Shown here: positions 42,216 through 50,542 of the stretch, one piece after another
Numbering within the stretch: the stretch's first letter is position 1
Layout of the letters: every line of letters begins with the position of its first letter
Assembly: GCA_035267185.1 (NCBI GenBank)
Contig: DATFLY010000127.1
Location: 1 to 64,000, forward strand
Length of the DNA: 64,000 nucleotides
Reading direction: 5' to 3'
Origin: JAUIBE01 sp035267185
GTDB lineage: Bacteria > Pseudomonadota > Gammaproteobacteria > Xanthomonadales > SZUA-36
The notes under the pieces: model-generated
Told to the model about the DNA's origin: nothing
The model's input: only the letters and a program-made list of their open reading frames with translations
Databases searched by the model: none
Position numbers and translations under genes: made by a program

Positions 42216-43232
42216 CTAATTGAAATTCACAATCCGAGGTTCGGGCTCAAGCGTGATATCAAACTCAGTTCTGACCGTTTCCCTGATGGTTTGGGCCAGT
42301 TCCAGGAGCTCCTTTCCTGTTCCACCACCATGATTGACCAGAACGAGTGCATGTTGATCTGAAACCCCAACCGCGCCGGTCCGAAAGCCTTTGAATCCGC
42401 AATGCTCGATCATCCATGCAGCGGATAACTTTACCTGCATGTTTTCGCCGGGCCAGACTGGGATTTCAGGATATTGATCTTTCAGAGGAACTGATTGGGT
42501 CTGCGAGATCAGAGGGTTCTTGAAGAAACTGCCGGCATTTCCGATCATGGCAGGCGACGGGAGCTTTCGCTGTCTTATTCGGATCACTGCATCAAATACT
42601 GCCCTTTGATTTACAGGGCCGATCGCAGACTGACGAATTTCCTGCTCAAGTGCAGGGTAAGAAACCTGCGGACAAAATTCACGATTCAGTCTTAACCCCA
42701 GGGAAGTGATCAGGTAACGATCCGGATACTTCGATTTGAAAAGGCTGTCGCGGTAAGTGAACAGGCATTCTTCTGCAGAAAATACCTGCCATCGCTGCTT
42801 GTGAAGATCCCATGTCGTGACTGAATCCACGACTGATTCGAGTTCAACTCCATAAGCTCCGATGTTCTGAATGGGCGCGGAACCGACGCACCCGGGAATC
42901 AATGCGAGGTTTTCCACACCACAAAACCCCTGGTCAACAGTCCAGCCGACAAAATCATGCCAGTCCTCTCCGCCACCAACCTCGACAACAACGTGCTTTT
43001 CGTGTTCCCGGATGATGTGATGGCCCGGAATTCTGTTCAGATAAACCGTTCCCGGAATATCAGACACCAGTAATACATTGCTGCCGCCGCCAAGGATCAG
43101 GTCCCGGGAGGGGTCATGCAATGGCAACGCCAATACATCTTCTTCAGATTCAATATCGATTCTCAGGTTCGCTTTCGCCTCGACACCAAAGGTATTCAGT
43201 TCTCCAAGAGAGGGGGATTCTGAAATTTTCAT
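42216..43232 (-). CDS. murB: UDP-N-acetylenolpyruvoylglucosamine reductase
   Basis: A 338-aa cytoplasmic FAD enzyme that reduces UDP-GlcNAc-enolpyruvate to UDP-MurNAc with NADPH. The FAD-binding part has LHDPSRDLILGGGSNVLL, the substrate part ALIPGCVGSAPIQNIGAYGVEL and FTYRDSLFKSK (catalytic region Tyr/Arg), and the catalytic serine is in GNAGSFFKNPLI. This is the type I (E. coli-like) form. The start is ATG 43232, which overlaps the pyrD stop as ATGA; an upstream GTG/ATG at 43265 would overlap pyrD more and is less likely. Confidence 0.96.
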   Translation of the reverse strand: MKISESPSLGELNTFGVEAKANLRIDIESEEDVLALPLHDPSRDLILGGGSNVLLVSDIPGTVYLNRIPGHHIIREHEKHVVVEVGGGEDWHDFVGWTVDQGFCGVENLALIPGCVGSAPIQNIGAYGVELESVVDSVTTWDLHKQRWQVFSAEECLFTYRDSLFKSKYPDRYLITSLGLRLNREFCPQVSYPALEQEIRQSAIGPVNQRAVFDAVIRIRQRKLPSPAMIGNAGSFFKNPLISQTQSVPLKDQYPEIPVWPGENMQVKLSAAWMIEHCGFKGFRTGAVGVSDQHALVLVNHGGGTGKELLELAQTIRETVRTEFDITLEPEPRIVNFN

Positions 43233-44254
43233 TGTTGGCGATGATGCCGAATGGCTTCGACACAATCAGTTATCAGCGATGGTCCCTTGTAGATCAAGCC
43301 GGTGTAAAACTGGACAAGATCAGCGCCATGGGTCGTTTTGTCTGCGGCGTCCTGACCACGGGTAATGCCACCCAGGCCAATCAAGGCAATGTGATCTGGC
43401 AATGCAGCTTTGAACTTGCCCAGGACACTGTCCGCCAGCGGTTTTAGTGGCGCACCGGACAAGCCCCCATCTTCTGAGGCATATTGATGGTCTTCAACGC
43501 CTGTGCGGGAAATCGTTGTATTGCCGGTTATCACCCCATCAATCCCGCTTTCGGAAATCGACCTGGCCATGACCTTGATTTCTTCATCACTGAGATCAGG
43601 CGCCACCTTGATGACCAATGGAGCCTGACGGGAGTGTTCCTCAGCCAGACGGTTTCTGGCTTCAACCAGGGCGAAGAGCAGGGCATCAAGGTATGTCTCA
43701 CCCTGTAGTTCGCGAAGGCCCGGAGTATTGGGGGAAGAGATGTTTACAGTGATGTAGTCGGCGTACGAATAGACACATTGCATGCAGTGAATGTAATCAT
43801 CAGCTGCAGATTCGACAGGCGTATCCTTGTTTTTGCCAACATTGACGCCCAGAACGCCTTCATATCCGCTGCGCTCCAGTTGCCGCACCGTGTGGTCTAC
43901 GCCTTTGCTGTTAAATCCCAGGCGATTGATGACCGCTGTTTCGTCAGGCAGGCGGAATATCCGTGGTTTGGGGTTGCCGGATTGCGGGCGTGGCAGCACT
44001 GATCCAATTTCTATGAAACCAAAGCCGAGTCGACCCAGGGCATCGATGTAGTCTCCATCCTTGTCCAGGCCTGCGGCAAGACCCACGGGGTTATTGAATT
44101 CGAGGCCCATGCATTCAGTTGGCAGGCTCGTATTCTTGCACAGGAGCGCAGTCGCTCCTGTTGCCGAAGCCAGTTTGAGACTTTCAAGTGCCAGGTGCTG
44201 CGCCAATTCCGGCTCGGCAACAAACAGGGCTTTCTGTGCCAGCCGGTACAGCAT
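43229..44254 (-). CDS. pyrD: Dihydroorotate dehydrogenase, quinone-dependent
   Basis: A 341-aa class 2 enzyme that oxidises dihydroorotate to orotate using membrane quinone, with FMN. The N-terminal membrane-associating helix region is MLYRLAQKALFVAEPELAQHLALESLKLA. Family signatures are NPVGLAAGLDKDGDYIDAL, GFIEIGSVLPRPQSGNPKPRIFRL, the YVTVNISSPNT-type segment (DYITVNISSPNTPGLRELQ, with the catalytic serine) and GGLSGAPLKP / LIGLGGITRGQDA. Its stop overlaps the murB start by 4 nt, coupling pyrimidine and peptidoglycan precursor synthesis. Confidence 0.96.
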   Translation of the reverse strand: MLYRLAQKALFVAEPELAQHLALESLKLASATGATALLCKNTSLPTECMGLEFNNPVGLAAGLDKDGDYIDALGRLGFGFIEIGSVLPRPQSGNPKPRIFRLPDETAVINRLGFNSKGVDHTVRQLERSGYEGVLGVNVGKNKDTPVESAADDYIHCMQCVYSYADYITVNISSPNTPGLRELQGETYLDALLFALVEARNRLAEEHSRQAPLVIKVAPDLSDEEIKVMARSISESGIDGVITGNTTISRTGVEDHQYASEDGGLSGAPLKPLADSVLGKFKAALPDHIALIGLGGITRGQDAADKTTHGADLVQFYTGLIYKGPSLITDCVEAIRHHRQQ

Positions 44255-44284
44255 CCTGTCTTCAGTCCGTGTTTACGGAAATTA

Positions 44285-45826
44285 TCAAAGGTCGAACTTG
44301 ATTCCCTGGGCCAGGGGCAACTCCCTTCCCCAGTTAATGGTGTTTGTTTGTCGACGCATATAGGCTTTCCATGCATCAGAACCGGATTCCCGACCACCAC
44401 CAGTGTCTTTTTCACCTCCAAAAGCGCCGCCAATCTCTGCCCCGGAGGTTCCGATGTTGACGTTGGCTATACCGCAATCCGAACCTGCAGCCGAAAGAAA
44501 GCGTTCAGCACTTCTCAGGTCATTGGTGAATATTGCCGAACTCAGACCCTGAGCCACGTTGTTGTGCATCTGCATGGCGTCGTCAAGATCTGAAAAAGTA
44601 ATCACGTAAAGGATGGGCGCAAAAGTTTCTTCCTGGACGATCTTCCAGTCGTTACTTGCCTCGATAATGGTGGGCTCCACAAAAAAGCCGGGTCGATCAA
44701 TCCTGTTTCCACCCGTCAGCACTTCGCCGCCCTCACCGCGGGCAGATTCAACCGCATCAAGGAATTGCTGCACCGCGCGTTCACCAGTCAGTGGCCCCAT
44801 CAGGGTATCCGGATCCAGCGGATCGCCGATGCGAACCTGCTGATAGGCTTTGACAAGTGCTTCCTTGACGGAGCTTGCGATTGATTCGTGAACAAACAGC
44901 CTTCGCGTTGAAGTGCAGCGTTGGCCGGCTGTGCCGACTGCGCCGAATACGATCGCTGGTATCGCCATTTTCATATCAGCTGTCTGATCGAGAATGATCG
45001 CGTTGTTGCCCCCGAGTTCAAGAATGCTGCGACCCATTCGGGCAGCGACTCTCTCGCCTACTTCCCGACCCACTGCTGTCGAACCTGTAAAGGACATCAG
45101 CTTGACGCGATGATCGCCAACAAATCTTTTTGCGAGTTCATTGCCGGTTTCGGTGAAGCTCAGGAAAATTGGAGGGAAGCCACCTTCCTTCAAGGCCTGG
45201 TTGCATATGTTTTGAACCGCAACACAGCAAAGAGCACCTTGTTCGGAGGGTTTCCAGACCGTCGCATTTCCGCAAATGGCGGAGAGAAATGCATTCCATG
45301 CCCACACGGCGACAGGAAAATTGAATGCTGAAATAACACCCACGACGCCATAGGGGTGCCACTGTTCATACATCCGATGCTGAGGACGTTCTGAGTGCAT
45401 GGTCAGGCCATAGAGCATCCTGGCCTGACCCACGGCAAAATCACCGATATCAATCATCTCCTGGACTTCACCATCGCCCTCGGCCTTGATCTTGCCCATT
45501 TCCAGGCTCACCAGGCTGCCGAGCGCGTCCTTGTGTTTGCGCAGGGCCTCGGTACAGATACGAACTGCCTCGCCGCGCATCGGTGCGGGTACGTTGCGCC
45601 ACGATGAAAAGACTTTTTCGGCCGATTCGATCACTTTTTCATAATCGGATTGTGATGCGCTGTTTACCCGGGCAATGATTTCCCCGGTGGACGGATTGGT
45701 GGCTTCAATGACACCGGCATCCGTTGTATCGGACCATTCGTCCAGCCCAAAACAGGCACCGGAGTTGACAGGCTGGATTCCCAGGGAGCGAAGAAAATTT
45801 TGTGAGGCGTTGTTTGAATCATTCAT
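44285..45826 (-). CDS. amaB: ALDH7-type aldehyde dehydrogenase (2-aminoadipic semialdehyde dehydrogenase)
   Basis: A 513-aa NAD-dependent aldehyde dehydrogenase of the ALDH7/antiquitin group, which oxidises 2-aminoadipic semialdehyde (piperideine-6-carboxylate) in lysine catabolism. Visible are ISAFNFPVAVWAWN, FTGSTAVGREVGERVA, the catalytic Glu in LELGGNNAI, the catalytic Cys in GTAGQRCTSTRRL, and the group-specific C-terminus GTSGAEIGGAFGGEKDTGGGRESGSDAWKAYMRRQT (seen in pieces here). The frame is open to 46099, but ATG 45826 has GGAGGGATGA before it. It ends 30 bp before pyrD. Confidence 0.92.
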   Translation of the reverse strand: MNDSNNASQNFLRSLGIQPVNSGACFGLDEWSDTTDAGVIEATNPSTGEIIARVNSASQSDYEKVIESAEKVFSSWRNVPAPMRGEAVRICTEALRKHKDALGSLVSLEMGKIKAEGDGEVQEMIDIGDFAVGQARMLYGLTMHSERPQHRMYEQWHPYGVVGVISAFNFPVAVWAWNAFLSAICGNATVWKPSEQGALCCVAVQNICNQALKEGGFPPIFLSFTETGNELAKRFVGDHRVKLMSFTGSTAVGREVGERVAARMGRSILELGGNNAIILDQTADMKMAIPAIVFGAVGTAGQRCTSTRRLFVHESIASSVKEALVKAYQQVRIGDPLDPDTLMGPLTGERAVQQFLDAVESARGEGGEVLTGGNRIDRPGFFVEPTIIEASNDWKIVQEETFAPILYVITFSDLDDAMQMHNNVAQGLSSAIFTNDLRSAERFLSAAGSDCGIANVNIGTSGAEIGGAFGGEKDTGGGRESGSDAWKAYMRRQTNTINWGRELPLAQGIKFDL

Positions 45827-46157
45827 CCCTCCATTATCGCACTCTAGTTGTTGCGTTGCACCATTCAGACCGGCCCCGATTATAAAAAAACCGGTTTTTA
45901 GTGAATCAGATTGGAACTCCGTAGTGCTAGCCCTGTCATACCGCACAGCAGCACTGAAATCGGAATTTAAAAGCCCGCTTTTCAGCACGCAGTTTAACTG
46001 GGCAGCCCACCAACGGTGGCGTGATATGCTCACTGGAGGGAGCCGGCACATGACGGCAGTAAGCATCAGAAAACTGGACCCGGAAGATATGCGGATCACA
46101 AAACCGCGAAAGTCCTCTGTTGAAACGGTCCAAGAAGGAGTGAAAGGGCGTGCCCCA
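45827..46157. promoter_or_regulatory. Divergent control region of amaB and rpoE
   Basis: This 331-bp stretch holds no separate gene that I can support, although both strands happen to be open through most of it. On the minus strand TATAAT at 45879-45884 is a candidate amaB -10 without a good -35. AAAAACCGGTTTTT at about 45886-45899 is a perfect palindrome. On the plus strand a sigma-E type promoter starts at 45913. A strong ribosome-binding site GGAGGG (46035-46040) precedes an in-frame ATG at 46050, a possible alternative rpoE start. Confidence 0.55.
45913..45940 (+). promoter_or_regulatory. Sigma-E type autoregulatory promoter of rpoE
   Basis: GGAACT (45913-45918, followed by C) and TCATA (45936-45940) are separated by 17 bp, agreeing with the sigma-E consensus GGAACTT, 16-17 bp, TCnnA. 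Autoregulation of rpoE by its own product from such a promoter is established in E. coli and Pseudomonas. The transcript would start near 45947, leaving about 210 nt before the rpoE ATG at 46158. Confidence 0.6.
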
Positions 46158-46739
46158 ATGAGTGAAGCCCAGGTTGACCAGCTTCTGGTCGAGCGGGTTC
46201 AAAAAGGCGACAAGACTGCCTTCGACCTGCTGATTAACAAATATCAGCACAGGATCATCAGCCTGGTGTCACGTTATGTCGGCGACCAGGCCGAGGCCAT
46301 GGATGTTGCGCAGGAGGCTTTTATCAAGGCCTATCGTGCGATTGGTAAGTTCCGAGGCGACAGCGCGTTCTACACATGGTTGTACCGGATTGCGATCAAC
46401 ACGGCCAAGAACTGGCTGGTTGCCAGGAAGCGGCGTCCGCCAGCTTCGGATATCGATGCAGCAGATGCAGAGCAGTACGACATGGAAAGCCGCCTCAAGG
46501 ATCGCGGAACACCCGAAAACGAAATGATGCGGGACGAAATCAAGGAAACCGTTTTTAACACGATTTCCCAGCTTCCTGACGATCTCAGAACCGCCATCAT
46601 GCTTCGTGAAATCGAAGGCATGAGTTACGACGACATTGCGACCACCATGGAATGCCCAATCGGTACGGTCAGGTCGCGAATCTTCCGGGCAAGAGAAGCA
46701 ATTGACGAAAAACTTCGACCATTAATCGATGGCGACTAA
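46158..46739 (+). CDS. rpoE: RNA polymerase sigma factor RpoE (sigma-E/AlgU)
   Basis: A 193-aa extracytoplasmic-function sigma factor directing envelope-stress genes. It begins MSEAQVDQLLVERVQKGDKT like E. coli RpoE, with region 2 (FDLLINKYQHRIISLVSRYV, DVAQEAFIKAYRAIGKFRGDSAFYTWLYRIA) and region 4 (LPDDLRTAIMLREIEGMSYDDIA, CPIGTVRSRIFRAREAI). AAGGG at a 9-nt distance is the likely ribosome-binding site. An in-frame ATG at 46050 with GGAGGG upstream would add 36 residues of no known homology. First gene of rpoE-rseA-rseB-rseC-mucD. Confidence 0.95.
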   Translation: MSEAQVDQLLVERVQKGDKTAFDLLINKYQHRIISLVSRYVGDQAEAMDVAQEAFIKAYRAIGKFRGDSAFYTWLYRIAINTAKNWLVARKRRPPASDIDAADAEQYDMESRLKDRGTPENEMMRDEIKETVFNTISQLPDDLRTAIMLREIEGMSYDDIATTMECPIGTVRSRIFRAREAIDEKLRPLIDGD

Positions 46740-46766
46740 AACAGGCACAGGTAAACAGGCACTAAA

Positions 46767-47414
46767 ATGAACAAGGATTCGAAAGAACATATTTCGCAGT
46801 TGATGGACGGTGAAATCGGTGGGGATACCGGCCGGTTTGTATTGCGTCAACTCGAAGCAAGCGGCGAACTCCGGGATACGTGGGCGCGCTATCATCTCAT
46901 CAGGGATTGTATGCGCTACCAGGACAGGGGATTGGCTGGTGGTGAGCTATCTGATCGCGTCAGGAGCTCCATCGACCAACCCGCGACACCTGCAGAGATT
47001 GGAAGCACAGGTACTCGAGTTGGGGCACGTTGGTTGAGACCTGTTGCTGGCCTCGCAATTGCGGCTTCAGTCGCACTGATGGCAGTGGTTGCGGTTACTC
47101 CAAACCTTGAGAACGATTCAGGATTTGGCACGGAGCAGATATCAGCGGCTTCCGCTCAACCATTCGCCAGTCCTAATATTCTGTCAGGCGGACCGGAAAC
47201 GCGACCCGTGAATCTGAATGGTGGCGCAAAACCGGCATCTCCGAAGATGAACTCCTACCTGTTGCGGCATTATCAGGTAGCAGGTTCTTCGGCCGGCAAT
47301 GGTTTTATATCGTTTGTGCCCATCGTGACTTCCAAGTCTGCGATGCAGAATGATGAGGCAGCAGAGTCAATTCAATCACAATCCGAGATCGAGTCTGATC
47401 CTGACCGGCCGTGA
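46767..47414 (+). CDS. rseA: Sigma-E anti-sigma factor RseA
   Basis: A 215-aa inner-membrane protein that sequesters RpoE and is degraded by DegS/RseP on envelope stress. The N-terminal anti-sigma domain is recognisable (KEHISQLMDGEIGG, LRDTWARYHLIRDCMRY), one membrane segment follows at about residues 90-113 (PVAGLAIAASVALMAVVAV), and the periplasmic tail would bind RseB (the YLLRHYQVAGS segment is typical). It begins 27 bp after rpoE and its stop overlaps the GTG start of rseB. Confidence 0.92.
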   Translation: MNKDSKEHISQLMDGEIGGDTGRFVLRQLEASGELRDTWARYHLIRDCMRYQDRGLAGGELSDRVRSSIDQPATPAEIGSTGTRVGARWLRPVAGLAIAASVALMAVVAVTPNLENDSGFGTEQISAASAQPFASPNILSGGPETRPVNLNGGAKPASPKMNSYLLRHYQVAGSSAGNGFISFVPIVTSKSAMQNDEAAESIQSQSEIESDPDRP

Positions 47415-48415
47415 TCCCGGCCAAGACAAAAGAACGCATTTCCAGCAGGCAGTTTCACTGCCTGTTGTTCTTTGTTGGTTTCTCGATTCAGCTTTTTGCC
47501 GATGATTCGGATTTTCCGGAAGCTGTAAAACACCTGAACCAGATGTCGCTTGCGATGAGTCAGATGACTTACCAGGGGACGTTTGTTTACGTGCAGGGCT
47601 CGCTGGTTGAAACCATGCGGATCACACATGTGGTGGATGAGAACGGAATACACGAACGTCTGGTCGCACAAACCGGGCGGCAAAGAGAGCTTCGCCGAGA
47701 TGCCGAAGGTGTTCGGTGGATTGCCAGAGATCAACAGGCAGTGGTGAGCGACCCCTCGGTCAATCGTGGTTTTTTTCCTGTCGTCACTTCTGATGCAATA
47801 GAGAATGCTGCAGATTTCTACACCATCAGTCTTGGTGGGCTGGAGCCGTTGGCCGGAAGACTGGGACGCAAACTGAGCATCATTCCATTGGACAAGTACC
47901 GATATGGGTACTCACTCTGGCTGGAAGAACCCTCCGGTTTTTTACTCAAGTGGGAATTGTTCCAGGACAGTGCCAGGCCACTGGCCCGGCTGATGTTTAC
48001 TGATATCCGAATCGGAAACGAAGTCGATCGCAGTGAGCTTCTAAGTAACGATTCGATGGACGGATTTCAGACACAGGCGTCCGATCTTCCGCAAAAGCCG
48101 ACAATAACCCAGTCGAAACCCCGGTGGATCCCGGAAAAACCACCCCCCGGATTCAGGCTTACAAGCCATCGTCGGGAGGACAGTCAGTCCGCGGTTATGT
48201 TTCAGCACCTGGTATATAGCGATGGAATAGCGACTGTTTCTGTTTATGTCGAGCCTTTTTCTGAAACTGATGGCTCTGGCACGGGTGCCAGCAGCCTGGG
48301 AACCACCAATGCGCATTCGCGACTGCTTGATGATTACCTGATCACAGTCATGGGAGATGTCCCTGCTGCGACAGTCAGGGAAATGGCGATGTCGGTGACT
48401 AAACAATCCCCTTGA
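47411..48415 (+). CDS. rseB: Sigma-E regulator RseB (MucB)
   Basis: A 334-aa periplasmic protein that binds RseA and senses lipid/LPS signals. A signal peptide precedes ADDSDFPEAVKHLNQM; the LolA-like N-terminal domain (MSQMTYQGTFVYVQGSLVETMRITHVVDENGIHERLV) and the C-terminal RseA-binding domain (PKPRWIPEKPPPGFRLTSHRR type segment, VYSDGIATVSVYVEPF) are clear. The start GTG overlaps the rseA TGA by 4 nt. rseC follows 19 bp later. Confidence 0.94.
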   Translation: MIPAKTKERISSRQFHCLLFFVGFSIQLFADDSDFPEAVKHLNQMSLAMSQMTYQGTFVYVQGSLVETMRITHVVDENGIHERLVAQTGRQRELRRDAEGVRWIARDQQAVVSDPSVNRGFFPVVTSDAIENAADFYTISLGGLEPLAGRLGRKLSIIPLDKYRYGYSLWLEEPSGFLLKWELFQDSARPLARLMFTDIRIGNEVDRSELLSNDSMDGFQTQASDLPQKPTITQSKPRWIPEKPPPGFRLTSHRREDSQSAVMFQHLVYSDGIATVSVYVEPFSETDGSGTGASSLGTTNAHSRLLDDYLITVMGDVPAATVREMAMSVTKQSP

Positions 48416-48434
48416 AACGCAAAGCAGCAACCCC

Positions 48435-48938
48435 ATGATTTCACAACAGGGCAGGATCACGTCTGTTGACCAGCAGGAAGTCACTGTTGAAATCGGCGGA
48501 GTGAGTGGCTGCCCTGCATGTGATTCCGGAAAAGGTTGCGGTGCCGGAATTTTTGGACGCTTGTTACGAAATCGCCAGGCAGCAATCCAGCTTCCCAACA
48601 CAATCGATGCTGTACCTGGTCAAGCGGTCAAATTGGGAATTTCCGAGCAGTATTTTCTGCGGCTGGTGTTTCGAATGTATGCACTGCCGCTGTTGGCGGG
48701 TCTGATTGGAGCGAGCGTCGGGTTTTCCCTGGCATCGAGTGGCAATCACCAGGGGCTGGCGCTTGATGTCTGGACTTTGGTGGCCGGAATTGTCGCAGCT
48801 GGGCTTGTCATGATTTGGACTCGCAAAACATTGCGGGAATTTCCCGGACAGACAGCGGTCCATCTTTTAATGAACGATGACACAGACAAGGCAATTCAAT
48901 GTGTCACGCTGAGTGAAACAAGACAGGACACTCGATAA
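48435..48938 (+). CDS. rseC: RseC/MucC-family membrane protein
   Basis: A 167-aa inner-membrane protein of the RseC family, a modulator of the sigma-E pathway also linked to reduction of SoxR. The N-terminal cytoplasmic part has the cysteine cluster GCPACDSGKGCGAGIFGRLL, and two membrane segments follow (MYALPLLAGLIGASVGFSLA around residues 77-96, and VWTLVAGIVAAGLVMIW around 112-128). The family role is only partly known. Placed between rseB and mucD as in other gammaproteobacteria. Confidence 0.9.
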   Translation: MISQQGRITSVDQQEVTVEIGGVSGCPACDSGKGCGAGIFGRLLRNRQAAIQLPNTIDAVPGQAVKLGISEQYFLRLVFRMYALPLLAGLIGASVGFSLASSGNHQGLALDVWTLVAGIVAAGLVMIWTRKTLREFPGQTAVHLLMNDDTDKAIQCVTLSETRQDTR

Positions 48939-48974
48939 GAGAGTGACTGCAAGGCGGAATTGGAGAAAGTAAAA

Positions 48975-50417
48975 GTGTTTAAGAAACTGATTTCATCAAC
49001 ATTGCTGGTGCTGTTTATTGCATCGGCTCAAACAGGCAGCGCTGCTGTCACGGGCCTTCCTGACTTTACAGGCCTGGTGCGGGAAGCGGGGCCTGCAGTG
49101 GTCAATATCCAGGTGACTCAGTTCGGGGACAGGGTCCGGGCAGGTGAACGTGATGCTGCTCCTGATGATTCCTCACCATACTCGCAGGAAGAACTGCCAG
49201 AATTGTTCAGACGCTTCTTTGGGCAACCAAACACTCCTGACCTTAACGAACCCGATCGATTTGGCGCTGGCTCTGGTTTCATTATCGAATCTGACGGATA
49301 CATCATTACCAATCACCACGTCATCGATGGAGCAGACGAAATCATTGTCAGCCTGGAAGATCGTCGTGAATTTATCGCGGAGTTGGTGGGTTCTGACCCG
49401 CAAAGTGACATCGCCCTGCTTAAGATTGATGAGGAAGGACTGCCTTTTCTCAGGCTTGGCGATTCGAATAACCTACAGACCGGTGAATGGGTTGCAGCCA
49501 TCGGATCACCGTTCGGATTTGAACAGACTGTGACCGCTGGCATCGTCAGTGCCAAAGGGCGCAGCAATAATTCACAACAGTATGTTCCGTTTATCCAGAC
49601 GGACGTGGCCATCAATCGCGGCAACTCCGGCGGGCCACTACTGAATATGGATGGAGAGGTTGTTGGAATCAATTCCTGGATACTCAGCGGCAGCGGTGGA
49701 TACATGGGGCTCTCGTTCTCCATTCCGATTGAGACCGCAGCCAACAGCATCCAACAGTTGCGCACCACGGGCAAAGTCACGCGTGGCTTGCTTGGCGTCG
49801 TGGTGGCTGAAGTCAGTCGTGAGTATGCCGAGGCCATGAACCTGGACCGCTCCGTTGGCGCGCTTGTGACAGACCTCAACCGGGGAGGCGCCGCTGATCG
49901 TGCCGGAATCGAGCCAGGCGACGTCATACTCCGATTCAACGACAGGCCCATCAATGAATGGAGCGATCTCCCGCCATTGGTTGGTGCCAATCCTCCCGGA
50001 ACAGAGGTGGATGTTGTGGTGGCCAGGAATGGTGACGAACGGGTTTTTGAAGTCACGCTGGATGCGCTTGAATCTGACAACGAAGGCAATTTGCAGACCT
50101 CGACCGCTGAGGAAACCCAAAGCAATGCGTTGGGAATTGCTGTACAACCGGTTCCTGCCGACAGAATGGAAGAATTTGAAGGCGTCGATGGTGGCGTGAT
50201 TGTCGTTGATGTGGAAAGCGATGAGGCATACCGGGCTGGCCTCAGGCGCGGTGATGTGCTGCTCGCCATCAACAATCAGTCAATTGAAGGTGTTGAAGAT
50301 TTTGAGGACGTGGTTGAGTCACTGCCGGATGATAAGGCAGTTGCACTGCGAATCATGCGGAACGGTAATTCAAACTTCATCGCATTTACGCCCGAAATTT
50401 CCGAGGATTCTGACTAG
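48975..50417 (+). CDS. mucD: Periplasmic serine protease MucD/DegP-like
   Basis: A 480-aa HtrA-family protease and chaperone of the periplasm. I prefer the GTG at 48975, with GGAGA 8 nt before it, over the TTG at 48960; both give a signal peptide (KKLISSTLLVLFIASAQTGS). The catalytic triad is His in ITNHHVIDGADE (about residue 114), Asp in DPQSDIALLKI (about 144) and Ser in NRGNSGGPLLNMDG (about 217). Two PDZ domains follow (GLLGVVVAEVS, DLNRGGAADRAGIEPGDVIL; VDVESDEAYRAGLRRGDVLL). Last gene of the sigma-E operon. Confidence 0.95.
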   Translation: MFKKLISSTLLVLFIASAQTGSAAVTGLPDFTGLVREAGPAVVNIQVTQFGDRVRAGERDAAPDDSSPYSQEELPELFRRFFGQPNTPDLNEPDRFGAGSGFIIESDGYIITNHHVIDGADEIIVSLEDRREFIAELVGSDPQSDIALLKIDEEGLPFLRLGDSNNLQTGEWVAAIGSPFGFEQTVTAGIVSAKGRSNNSQQYVPFIQTDVAINRGNSGGPLLNMDGEVVGINSWILSGSGGYMGLSFSIPIETAANSIQQLRTTGKVTRGLLGVVVAEVSREYAEAMNLDRSVGALVTDLNRGGAADRAGIEPGDVILRFNDRPINEWSDLPPLVGANPPGTEVDVVVARNGDERVFEVTLDALESDNEGNLQTSTAEETQSNALGIAVQPVPADRMEEFEGVDGGVIVVDVESDEAYRAGLRRGDVLLAINNQSIEGVEDFEDVVESLPDDKAVALRIMRNGNSNFIAFTPEISEDSD

Positions 50418-50446
50418 TCTCCTTATCGAGCCAGAAACATAGAATT

Positions 50447-50476
50447 CTGAACCACGGTTCGTGATTCAGATATAAT
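50447..50476 (+). promoter_or_regulatory. Candidate promoter upstream of lepA
   Basis: CTGAAC (50447-50452) and a perfect TATAAT (50471-50476) are 18 bp apart. The predicted start point falls at the base of the terminator hairpin that follows directly, so the promoter would have to feed lepA past that hairpin. Confidence 0.35.
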
Positions 50477-50480
50477 CGCT

Positions 50481-50518
50481 AAAGGCCATCCGCTCTTCGT
50501 TTGACGGATGGCCTTTTT
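50481..50518 (+). terminator. Intrinsic terminator after mucD
   Basis: AAAGGCCATCCG (50481-50492) pairs perfectly with CGGATGGCCTTT (50505-50516) across a 12-nt loop and runs into TTTTT at 50514-50518. This is a strong rho-independent terminator that would end the rpoE-mucD transcript, 25 bp before lepA. Confidence 0.85.
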
Positions 50519-50542
50519 GCTGACCGTGGTAACGGAATCCAG

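Noticed and set aside
49313..50275. 320-aa open frame on the minus strand inside mucD
   Set aside because: It is the antisense mirror of the PDZ-containing part of mucD, with Ser/Pro/Thr-rich low-complexity composition typical of shadows.
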